Position numbers and translations under genes: made by a program
NCBI GenBank assembly: GCA_905221605.1
Contig: CAJNDS010002405.1
Span: 118,501 to 182,500 of the forward strand
DNA: 64,000 bases
From: Symbiodinium natans
Lineage: Eukaryota > Sar > Dinophyceae > Suessiales > Symbiodiniaceae
Direction: 5' to 3'
Notes under the pieces: model-generated
The model's input: only the letters and a program-made list of their open reading frames with translations
Databases searched by the model: none
Told to the model about the DNA's origin: nothing
Shown: positions 11,201 through 23,200 of the stretch, piece by piece
Numbering within the stretch: the first letter of the stretch is position 1
Layout: each line of letters starts with the position of its first letter

Positions 11201-14200
11201 ACAGGTCGTGAAGGTGCCACTGGATCCTGGGGACCGTGTCCTCTACGACCGCGCTTTATCTCAACATGCGATCTGGACCCCACTTCCCGGAAGCTTCCAG
11301 ACTGTAGGGGTTTAAGTTTTAGGATTTAGGGTTTAGGGTTAGGGTTGTGTGAGAGAGAGAGGGTTTAGGGCTTTGGGCAAAAGAGGATGGATTGTAGGGT
11401 TTAGAGGTTAAGTTTAGTGCTTGGAATAAAATATGCCGCGTCCCTCCTCTCCCAGGCAGACCAACTCCCTTTGAATGTCTCTGAGGTTCCGTGTTTGGAT
11501 GACGCCCGGGTTTGAAGACGGCAGCTTACATTCCAACCCACTTATAGAATTCGAACCGCTAAGCAGGGTTTAGGGTTTAGGGCTAGGGTTTAGGGTTTAG
11601 GGTTTAGGGTTTAGGGTTCAGGGTTCAGGGTTCATTGGTTCGTGGGTGGTGAAACTGCAGGTTGAAGGTGGGGGGCAGCTGAAGTTCTCAGCGTACTCAC
11701 ATATGTCACATGACCCCACGTACACCCCCTTCAAGCACAGGAGTTCACGGTCAGAAGGTCGCCCCCAAACCCTAAGCATTGAACCCATTTTCTCTCAAGT
11801 TGCGTTCCCTAAACCCTACACCCCAAACCCTAGACCCTGCTGGTAGAAGTGGGGGGGCTGCGGATTTTCTGCAGTGTACGCAGCTAAAAGGTTAGTTTTT
11901 TTCAAGTAATTATTGAAAGGCCTCGACTGGTTCTTCCAGCGAAGAGCTTCTGCCAGAGGCCACGCCGGAGAAAGTCGGTCAAGAGGCGCCTTCAACAGTT
12001 TCCGGCAAACGGCCAAGAGAAGCGGTGCGGAAGGAAGCCGCTCACTGCACACACCGCTACTGCAACGCTTGCTCATTTTAGCGTAACCCCCCCCCCCCCC
12101 TCCCCCCTCCCTCCCTTCCCCCGTCCCTCTTTCCGCCCGGCAACGCGTGTATGGTGTTGGGATCGTTGCGGACATGGCGTTTTTTTGGGGTGCCGGCCTT
12201 CAAAAAAGATGGCGAACCTGTGCCATCACGGGCCAAAGTAGGACGCAGTTGCTCAGAGATAACTATGGAGTGGAAACTCCCCTTGTCATCCCACAGTGAG
12301 ACACCGGTAGAGCTCCTAAACTGGTTTTCATGAGGGTACACGGATTCTACGCAAAGTGCCCTGAGTGTTTCAAGTCTGTGCTATCATCCTCAAGTTGTGA
12401 CCCTGCAGTGTGGCTGGTCTGCTCACACCCCTCCCAAGCATTTAAGAGTCCGAAAGCCTTCGAAAAGGGTTCTTTTTTCTAGGTTACTCTTGGGTCAAGT
12501 GTTGAGACGCTGTCAAGGGCGTGGACGGTTTGTTCAACCCCATAAACCCTAAACCCTGCAGGGCGTCCTGAATTCCAACTGGTGAGGTTTCAAAAACTAC
12601 GGAGGTGCACTAGCAGGAAACCCTTAACCGAACTTGAAGCCCAGAGTCTCAGCCCAAGGTCTGTTCAATTGCGCAGCCGAGCGCGTCAAGGAACTGGAGG
12701 AGAGGGAATGGAATGCGACCCCTAAACCCTAAGCCATCAACTTTAAGCCTTTGTCCATAATTACGAGCGCCTCTGGGAACAAGGGTAGCCTAGGAGATCC
12801 CGAGACAGATTATTGTTGGGAAAGCGCCCATCGTCGTGAACTAATTACTCACCTGCCGCTGCCATTGTTCACGTCGCCGGGGACTGTTTAGGGGTTGGGT
12901 TTGAGGGCGATAGCAGCTCGCCGACGAATCGTGAAGGGAGACTGCTGGAACGGATCCCTAAAGCAATCAATCGTTTTGTTAACCTAAACCCTAAACCCTA
13001 AGCCTTATAATATCCATATCCCTTTGATAGTACTTGTGCCGGCTCGCCGCTATCTTTGGAGCTTTCATCACATGTCTTCGGGACAGCACAAGTATCTATC
13101 AGGGTGTTGTGCAGGAAAACATGGGGGTTTCCGAAATTTGGGGCACCTTATTGTGGTTTTATTACAAGGGAATCCTACTATTTGGGGGGTATATACATAT
13201 ATGTATATATGTATATTATATATGTATACATACATATTAGGGGCTTTTCTTTTCTGTATATACTATTTGGTGGGGGTATATATATATATATGCACACATA
13301 TTAGGGGCCCCTTCTTTCCGTAAACTCCCATGCGGTCTCGTGTATGGACCGGTTTTATTGGCGCAGTCTCTTCCGTGGTCCACTGGCACGCCTTGGGACC
13401 CCCAATGTCCTCACGCCTTGACTCATAGGGTTTAGGGTCTAGGGTTTAGGGGTCAGGGTTTGGGGTTTAGGCATAGTGGGGGGAACATTTTGCATGCTTA
13501 AGGGTACTTAAACTCAAGAAGGAATAGAGAATTTTGTTAAAACTATCCCAACCATGAACTAGTGAGCTTGAATGTAAGATCATAAACACCGAGAGAGGGA
13601 GAGAGACACATTCCTCCTGCAGATGGTAAAGACCCCGCGAGCAAGGAGCGGAGTGAGCTGGGCCAGAACTTCTCGCAGGCCCGCACGGCCCCGTAACCCT
13701 AAACCCTAAACCCTAAGGGTTAGAAGTTGGCGATCCTCAGCTCCCACACTTTTGGAGTTTAGGGTTTAGGGTTTAGGGTTTAGGGTTTAGGGTTTAGGGT
13801 TTAGGGTTTAGGGTTTAGGGCTGGGAAACAGCTGATAGTGCAGAGCCTGGGTTCAAAAAAGGGTTTAGGGCTGCTTGGGTTTGGGTTCTAGGGTTTAGAC
13901 TAGAGGTCTTTTGCAGCGTCAGGGCTTTTGGTGAGGGTTCACTTGGAGGTTCATGGGTCGTTATCAGAAGTCAGGTTATAATTATGGCAGCTATAGGGGG
14001 CTTATCAACCGCCACAGCAAACCACCCTCAGACTAACAGCTGCTACAGACCCTTTTCCCCAAACACTTCAACATTCTGAGCCCAAAATCTTCAACCCTTC
14101 TGCCCTCGGCTCTTTTGAGCCCCTAACCTAAGCAGCACATCAGCCAAGACAAGCAGGGAGGTGGAAGCAACATGCCCAGCAAACCTGCATCCCAGTGAAA

Positions 14201-17200
14201 CAAAGCAAGTGTGGCAAGAGCCGAAGTAAACTCGAGCCACCTTGGCTGACCTGCTGCTAGGGTTTCTTACTGGATCAAAACCCAACTTTTCAACTTTTGG
14301 GCTTCTTATAAGGTAGTTTATTCTGGAAGTTTCAACTTTTATTTCCTTGGGTTTTGGGCCAGTTAGGTTTAGTGTTTAGGGTTTGGGGCTAGCACGCAGA
14401 GTCCCGATGCAAAAACGGTCAAGGGCCACCTTTTGTATGAAGACTGAACACGTGCGCATTTCAGGTCTTAGGGGTTTTGCCGCATCCTACGATACCCTGC
14501 AATAGTAGTACAGTCTAAGCTACGCGCATGGCACAGAAAGCAAGGGTTTAGGGTTCAGGGTGTATTGGCTTTGCGCCAGGGTTCCTTGTGTGTCTTAGGG
14601 CTCGTCGCCTTTGTGGTGCTTTACTGTAACCTTGGATCCTTAGCCTTTTTTGGGTTCATTGGGTTTCTTACTAAGGCAGCTAAACGTTTAGTTTTTTACT
14701 AGCCTCCTAAGTGCAGCCAAGTCGCAGTCCTAGTGGAGTAAGAAAGCCCTACGCGGGAGCATCCCAACGTTAACCTTCAAGCAGGGGACAGGAGACCCAA
14801 AACCCTATAGCCCCCTACAGCCCCCTCCAAGCTTTAGGGTTTAGGGCTTAGGGTTGGCGTTCGCTTGCATCGGGCTGGCCAAGCCCAGTCTGAAGCAAGA
14901 ACGGTTGACCTTTAAGATTCTGCCCTCTAATTACTCTTGTCTTTTGTTTTTTTTTTGCTGCGGGGGCCGGGGGGGGGGGGGGGGTTGGAGGGGGGGGGGG
15001 GGGGTTCAGGATTCAGGGTTTAGTTTTCTTAGTTTTAACCCGAAACTCTACACTTGAAAGGACGCAATAGGGGTCGGAATATTTTTTTTGAATTCCCCCA
15101 TGGTCCCTTTCTAACATACTAGAATCGCTTCCAAAACCCTATTTTAATCACAAGCCCCTATAGGGTCTAGGGTTTAGGGTTTAGGCCAGCAATGAGTCCG
15201 GATGCAAAAAAAGGGGTTTAGGGTAGTAGGGGGTTCTCCTTGGAATTCAGGGAAATCGAAATCCAACAAGGTTCTGTCCTTGCTCATCCGGCTTCGTCAG
15301 CTCCTCGCCCGATTCTGCAGGGTTTAGGGTTTAGGGTTTAGGGTTTAGGGTTTAGGGTTTAGGGCTAGCTCCTGGCAGGCAGTGCAGCAGTCCTAGCCGT
15401 AAAAAAGGGCTAGCTCCTGGTTCAATTGGGTTAGGGTTCGGCATTAGGGTTTCTTAAACCCTAAACCGTGCGCCCGAAACCTAAGCCGGTGACAAAAAGG
15501 GTTCAGGGCTGAGGGCTCAAGCAACTCGACTGTATTTCTTGCTGGGCAAATTTGGGTTGGTCCTTGGTCCATGGAACAAGCTTACGCTGGCCCGTCACAT
15601 CAGAGTCCGGCAAATTCACCAACAGCCCCTACAGCTTGTGTTGGGAGCGTGATTCCCCTCAACCCTAAACCCGAAACCCTAAACCCTAAAACCCTAAACC
15701 CTAATTCCCGATGATTGCAGGCTGGCAGGGTGACTGACGAAGGTCCCCAGCAACCCCGGTGTTCACGATGTGTGTACTAGAAGCGATTCTTGCTCGTATT
15801 GCGAACAGGTTCTTCTTTTGCTGAAAAGCAGCATATCAAGGGGTGTACGAAAATACGGGACCCCGAAAACAGACCCCCCCCCAATATTAGGATCCCCGAA
15901 TTTCGCAACCACCCTTATTCCTAGGGAGGATTAGGGGGACCCTTAAAGGGGAACGCTTCTGAACCCTCTTTTGGCTCTCTTAAGCATGGATCTTATTCAG
16001 AGGGTCTATATCCCCAAGGGTCCCCCCTAATCTTATCACCTAATCATTACATGACACTATATTCTGTTCTATTTCATTCCACATGTGTTTTGAGAGGTCG
16101 CACGGACTCAGCCCTACCTTTTTTGTTTGCAGGTTTAGGTAGGGTTTTGGGGTTTGGGGTTTAGGGTTTAGGGGTTTAGGGCTTAGGGTTTAGGGTCTAC
16201 ACCTCGTTGTTTGTAGCTTCCCCAAGAACTTACAAAGCTCAGATCCCTGCGCCTGCGCTGGCTCAGAATTTAGGGTTTGGGGTTTAGGGTTTGGGGTTTG
16301 GGGTTCAGGGTTTAGGGTTTAGGGTTTAGGGTTTGGGGGGGATTCCAACAGCGCCCCTTGTGTCGGCCATGGCAAAAGTCACTCCGGTCCTCCCTCGGCC
16401 TGGCCAGGAGCCGAACCAGTTGCTCGGGGCTGCGTGGGAGTGTTTTTTAATGTTGGGGTTTAGGGTTAGGGTTTAGGGTTTAGGGTTTAGGGTTTAGGGT
16501 TTAGGGTTTAGGGTTTGTTACTGTCATTCCTAAGAAGCTAAAAATATGATTTCTGCTATGGTTCCAAGTTCAGTATAGGTTGCCCGGCCACGGGGAAACC
16601 CGTAGGTTGATACCCGGGCGGGCAGTCGCAACGAGCATTGGGGCCAGCACCCTCAACTCAGTTTTCAAAGTTGGCCCGGTCCACAACGTGACCGAGCAGA
16701 CTCTCGATGACTACTCCATGTTCAAGCAGCTCCTGAGTCGGAAGGTCTCATGGGTACTGATCACAGCCTCTCGGAAGTCCAGTGGTGCCCTTTACCCTTT
16801 TTGTTTGGTTCTGGGTTCCCCTAAACTCTAAACCCTAAACCCTAAACCCTAAAATGGCTACTGGGGCTACTAAGGCCTTCACGGCCGTGCTTTGCTACAC
16901 AGCTGTGCGGCCTGCTCTTTGCTCGCACGACGAGAGGTGTCAGGAGCAGCACAGCAGTGCCACCGAGTTGGTGCCCTACAGTCCCTTACTTACTGGCTCA
17001 AAACCCAACTTTTCAACTTTTGGGCTTCTTATAAGGTAGTTTATTCTGAAAGTTTCAACTTTTATTTCCTTGGGTTTTGGGCCAGTTCCTTAGCAGCTGA
17101 ATGAGTCCCCTTTGGAACTGAACGTGTGCACTTTTTTTTTTTGGGGGGGGGTTTAGAACTCAGCATCTAAGGTTCTCTTATTTCAGCAAGCCTGGCGGCT

Positions 17201-20200
17201 GTCTTGATGCATGAGCTCGCCTCAGTGATCTTGACGTTCAGGACGGCCCAGAAGGCCCTCAGCCTCATTCCGAACGTCAGGGAGTCCTTGACTCTTGCTA
17301 GCCCAGTGGTACGCTGCTCCCTTTTTTTTGATTCAAGGTTCCCTTATACAAGTAACCCTCAAAAGCCGGGGAATTACCCTCATTAGATACGCTTCTCCCT
17401 TTTTGATTCAAGGTTCCCTTATACAAGTACCCAACCCAAAAACAGGGTCATTGCCCTCATTAGAAGATGGCTGCTGGGTTACCCCAAGGATTCCATCCGC
17501 CCTGCTCTGCACCAGCTTTGCCGTTCTCCTGCTGGAGACTTGCTAGCCCAGCGGTACCCTTTACCCTTTTCATTTTGCTTATGGGTTCCTTACCCTAAAC
17601 CCTAAACCCTAAACCCTAAACCCTAAACCCTAAATTATGATAAGATGGCTACTGGGCTACCAAGGAGAACATGCCCTTCTACGCGGCCAACTCCGCCTGG
17701 TTCGTGCACGCCTCGGTCTCGGAGCTCCCGGAGTTGGACCGGATGCCAGTGTCCGAGCAGTAGAGCAGGTAGCCTTTCACCTTTTTTTTTTTTTGGGGGG
17801 GGGGGGGGGGGGTAATCTAATCCCCATTTTGGATTCCCAAAGGTTAGCCTTTAGTTCCCCTAGCTCACTGGAACCCTAACCCCTAAACCCTACACTAAAC
17901 CCTGAACCCTGAACCCTAAACCCTAAACCCTAAACCCTAAACCCTAAACCCTAAACCCTATACTACAAGGTGTACACCATCTTTTACGTCGAATGGCTGG
18001 TCAATGTGCCCATCCTCCTTGTCTTGGCCGGCGGGGTCTCATTAGGTCGACCCGGACCCGAGGTGGCTGAGCCCTTGGTCCCTTGCCTGGAGGTTCAGGG
18101 TTCAGGGTTCAGGGTTCAGGGTTCAGGGTTTAGGGTTTAGGGTTTAGGGTTTAGGGTTTAGGGTTTAGGGTTTTGAGTTTAGGGTTTTGGGTTTACTGTA
18201 GGGTTTAGGGTTGAGGGTTTAGGGTTTAGGGTCTAGGGTTTAGGGTTTAGGGTTTTGGGTTTTGGGTTTACTGTAGGGTTTAGGGTTTAGGGTTTAGGGT
18301 TTAGGGTTTAGGGTTTAGGGTTTAGGGTTTAGGGTTTAGGGTTTAGGGTTTAGGGCTACTTGGAGGTTCGGGACAGCCTCTTCGAAGCCCAGTGGTACCC
18401 TTGTACCCCTTGTTTGTTCGTTCCGGGGTTCCCTTGTAAAGTAACCCCCCCCCCCCCAAATAGGCCGGCCTTATAGTAATATGGTTGCCGGGTTTAGGGT
18501 TTAGGGTTTAGGGTTTAGGGTTTAGGGTTTAGGGTTTAGGGTTTAGGGTTTAGGGTTTAGGGCTACCAAGGTCCTCACAAACATCTACATGATCTTGGCT
18601 TGGTGCGCAGACTTCATCTCAAATGCTCCCGGCAAGTGGGCGGTGGTGGCGGTCTCCTTCCTGATGTACTTGAAGGATACCTGGGAATGATTTTTATTTT
18701 TTGGGTACTATACTTCCTAAGAAAAAGCAAAAATCACAATCTTGGCTAGGGTTCCAAGTTCAGTAGAGGTACTTTAAGGCCTCACATGACATATAATTCC
18801 TAAGAAAAAGCAAAAAATCACAATCTTTGCTAGGGTTCCAAGTTCAGCATAGGTACTTTAAGGCCTCATACGACATGTTCCTTTGGGTCAAGCGATGGCG
18901 CGTCGACAATCCCGACGGCCACCTCTTCGGTCGCCCGCTGCTGGCCATGGCCCTCGTTGCTTGGTACCCTAAACCCTAAACCCTAAACCCTAAACCCTAA
19001 ACCCCAAACCCTAAACCCTAAACCCTAAACCCTAAACCCTAAACCCTAAACCCTAAACCCTAAACCCTAAACCCTAAACCCTAAACCCTAAACCCTAAAC
19101 CCTAAACCCTAACCCTAAACCCTAAACCCTAAACCCAAAAAAGGGTGCCGGGCTTCCAAGGTGTTGGTCTTTGGAATCTACGGCCTGGTCTATGTCTTTC
19201 GACTTGTGGGGGTGGTGTCGTGGAAGTTTGAGTCGAGGATGCCCAGTAGTACCCTTATTCCCTTTTTGGGTCGGGTTTAGGGTTTAGGGTTTAGGGTTTA
19301 GGGTTTAGGGTTTAGGGTTTAGGGTTTAGGGTTTAGGGTTTAGGGTTTAGGGTTTAGGGTTTAGGGTTTAGGTTTTAGGGAGCCCCTCGACCCGAAAGCA
19401 CCCTTTTTAATCCTAGGTTACTGGGCAACCGAGGAGTGCATCTTCTTTCTGACCATGAACTTCTCCACCAAGCTGTGCGCCTCCATGTCGCTGGCGGGCA
19501 TCCGGTCCAGCGAGTTTCAGGAAGTGCTCCTGGTCACTCTTTGTCACAGTGGGGTAGCATTTTGCATGATTTAAGGGCACTTAAACTCAGTAAGGGATAG
19601 AAACTTCGATGTTCGATACCCTAAACCATGAACTAGGTCATGCTCGCCAACACCCAGACCTCCTTCCAGCGGACCATTTTGGGAGACATTGACGACCAGC
19701 CGGCACTGCGTGACTGAAGGTTGCGGAAAACCGTGATTCTTGTGACGAATAGAGTATATTTAGTATACTGCCTCCACCTTTTTAATACTTTTTTCAAATC
19801 CAAACACCCGTTTCAAGTTGTTTCAAGCATAATTCGTCGTTTCAAGCACATAATTCCTTGTTTCACTGCGAAGTGAGCGCTTCGTCCATCCAGGCAAAGG
19901 CAACAGAAGTCCGTGAAGTGCTCCGTTTGCGGGGCCTCGGTGGACCCTGAACACCTTAACGGAGGTTCATGGGTCATAAGGGTTAAGGGTCGTAATCTTG
20001 CCTAGGGGACAGCTGCCCGACTCAGAATCAACCGCAACCCTAGAGCAAACCCTGCCCAGACCCTCTCGGGGTAAACCACCTGAACCCCGACCCTAAACCC
20101 TAAACCCCAAACCCCAAACCTTGCCTAACCTGCAATCAAAACAGCCTTAGAATCCTAAGATGAAGCTGGCCTGAGTCTGAGGCTTTGTTGCGCGAGCTCG

Positions 20201-23200
20201 CTGCTCCCTGGCACACTCCTAGCCGAGCTTCGACAAGGAAAAGGCTCGCTGGCACGGTTTAGGGTTTAGGGTTGAGGGCTTAGTATTTCTGTAGAGAAAG
20301 GAATAGGTAGGGCTTAGGATCGCAATATGGGTTTAGGGTTTAGGATTTAGGGTGCACTATGGGAGTCATACAATTGAGGCTGTAGCATGTAGGTTTAGGG
20401 CTGAGGGTTTAGGAAGAAAATGGCTTGTAAGTTTGGATTAGCAGACTCCACTCATGAATGCCATGAAAACTAAAATCACAGCAGGTGGTGCTCGACTCCT
20501 GCAGCAAGCACGCCTTCGGGGTTCAGGATTTAAGGTCCGCAGTTGGGATGTTCATGTCTTTGCAGGCTCTAAGGCTTGCAGGCCAGGGAGGCTCCCAGAA
20601 GGTTCCAGAGTCCATTCCTCAACCCTGGTTTCATGTTTAGGGTTTATATGGGGTTTAAGGGTTTGGGGTTTCACACACAAACAAAAGCAAAAACAACAAG
20701 GGACGACTTCGCAGGCTTGCTCTTCGTTAGGGGCTTTCTTGCGTGGCGTTCACCCTAAATTAGGTGGCGCGCACCCCCAAAGCACCCTAAGCCCTTCAGT
20801 TCGTAGGGCTCCGAAGTATGAGCCCTTACTATGTATGGTATATCTACGGACTGTACAGCAAGGGACCCAAACTCAGAGCCCTTAACCCCCTTTCCCTGAC
20901 CCCTAAACCCTAAAACCCTAAAACCCTAAAACCCTAACACCCTAAAACCCTAAAACCCCAAAACCCGAAAACCCCAAAACCCTAAAACCCTAAAACCCTA
21001 AAACCCTAAAACCCTAAAACCCTAAAACCCTAAAATCCTAAAACCCTAAAACCCTAAAACCCTGAAACCCACCTGGCCTCCGAGGTGATGCCTTGCGCGT
21101 CCTCGAGGCAGCCACAGATGCCCTTGGCAAGGACAAGGCCCGGATAGCAGCTTTAGGGGTTTAGGGTTTGGGTTTAGGGTTTAGGGTTTAGGGTTTAGGG
21201 CTCAGGGTTTCGGGTTTTTGGGGTTTAGGGGTTTAGGGGTTGTGAGAGAGATGGAGCGAGAGAGAGAGCGCAAGAGAGAGAGGGGTTTAGGAGTTTAGGG
21301 GTTTAGGGGTGTAGGGCTAGGGTTTAGGGGTTGCGGGGGTTTGGGGTTTAGGGCTAGGGTTTGGGGTTTAGGGGTTGGGGGGTTTACGGGTTTAGGGCCA
21401 GGGTTTGGGGTCCAGGGGTTCGGAGAGGGATTTGGGGGTTGAGGGTTTCTAAGTGGAATCCATGAACCCCAGGTTTAGGGTTTCTAGAAATTGTAGAGGG
21501 TTCAGGTCCCAATAACATTTTTTTTGACCGAAAGTTTTGACCGAAACGTTTTGACCGAAAGTTTTGACCGAAAGCTTCTGTTTTGGAACTTATTTTCTAT
21601 TTTTTCGGTTGGGCGGATTTGAGGGGGTTTGGGTATGTTTTGGGGGTTTGGGGGGGGGGGGAGGGGGGTGGGGGGGCGGGGGGGGGGGGGGGGGGGGGGC
21701 CGGGTTTGGGGGGGGGGGGGGGGGTGGGTTGGGGGGGTCTGGGGGTTTTGGGGGGGTGGGGGGGGTTTGGGACGGGGTTTGGGGGGATTTGCTTTGGGGC
21801 CTAATGGCCTGCCGGGGCCAAATTTGGGGCCAGCGGGCCACATTGGGATTGCTCAGGCTCTTTTTTGCGCCTGATTTGCAGCCTAAGTTGGGCCTTCCGG
21901 GGTCTTGGAGGGCCTGTTGTCTTTTTTTTTTGGGGGCGGGGAAGGCCCCACAGCTTAAGTAAATTGTGCATTTGGCCTCCCAGGCGCTTTGGATTAAGTT
22001 ACTTAAACTGTCAGCTGTTTAGACAATATCTTGAAAATTCAGAATGGTACCACATACAATTTCTATTTATTTTCTTGAGGGTTTTAGGGCCAAAGTTTAG
22101 GGTTTAGGGCTTAATTAGGGGGGTTTAGGGGTTTTAGGGTTGGGGGTTAGGGGTTTATTTAGGGGGGTTTAGGTTAGGGGAGGGGTTTAGGGGTTTTGGG
22201 GTTTCGGGGTTGTTGGGGGGAAAGGGTTGTAGTTTTAGGGGTTTGATTAGGGGTTAGAAGGGTTTACGGTTTAGGGTTTCTGCAATAGAGCGTGAGATTT
22301 CTTCTTCGGAAGGTGGAGCATCTGCTGCGAAACCTCGCCCCAAGCGCAAGAAGCGATTGCCTTCTGGCGGCAGCGGGGTTTGTTGAGAGCTCTTCCTACG
22401 AAGCCATTTGCTTCGGTTCAGAGTTCAGGGTTTGGGAATTTAGGGTTTAGGGTTTAGGGTTGAGGTGAAGCTCTGGGTTCATACAAGGACTGGGAGGCCA
22501 TAGAACTGTCTGCAGATGGGTTGAGCCGGGCTCCGTAGTCGTACATACCGTATCTACTGTATCGGGGTCGGCGCACCCCTCTGCCTCAGGACAGCCATGA
22601 CTCACAGTAGCCCCGAAAGTAGCACCCTTAAACCCTAAACCCTAAATCCTAATATTCCGCATTCTTGGATTTAGGATGTCGTACAAAACCTAATTAATTA
22701 TACCAAAAGGGTGCCCATCTTTGTCTAGGTTACTTGAGAACCGAGTCGGGTCTAGCATGGCGACCGGAGTGCTCAAGGGGCCGTCCAAGCAGCCCGAGGG
22801 TTAGGTTTAGGTGGGTTTAGGGTTTAGGGTTCAGGGCCATGCGGGCTTCGGGGGTGTGAGGTTCAGGCTTCGGATTTGAAGGCTTTTGGGTTTTGGGATG
22901 TTTCATCTTATCCCTCTTCGGTTCAGGGCTTGCCGCTTTAGAGGGTTGATAGGTTGATGGGATGTATAGGTTAACCCTAAACCCTAAACAGTGTTTAGGC
23001 TTTAGGCTTTAGTTTAGGGTTCAGGCTTCAGGCTTTAGGCTTTAGGCTGTAGGCTGTAGGCTGTAGGCTGTAGGCTGTAGGCTGTAGCGCCGAAGCATTG
23101 TTCGAGAGGGTTCCTCAACCACTTCTCATATGACACTCTTGGCCCTTGTGTGAGGGTTTCGAGTTCTTTGGTCCCAGCCTAAGTTTCGGCACCACATTTT

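Noticed and set aside
11938-12397. CTHRYCNAC plus CPEC as the RING of the SNF2 protein
   Set aside because: Its position is before the RLRQ exon, whereas the exons at 23.3-25.2 kb give a better RING in the expected order. It is kept only as a weak candidate for another gene.
21502-21962. Long open frames encoding Gly-rich or Pro-rich proteins on both strands
   Set aside because: They come from G-run low-complexity DNA; no codon structure, and overlapping frames are equally open.
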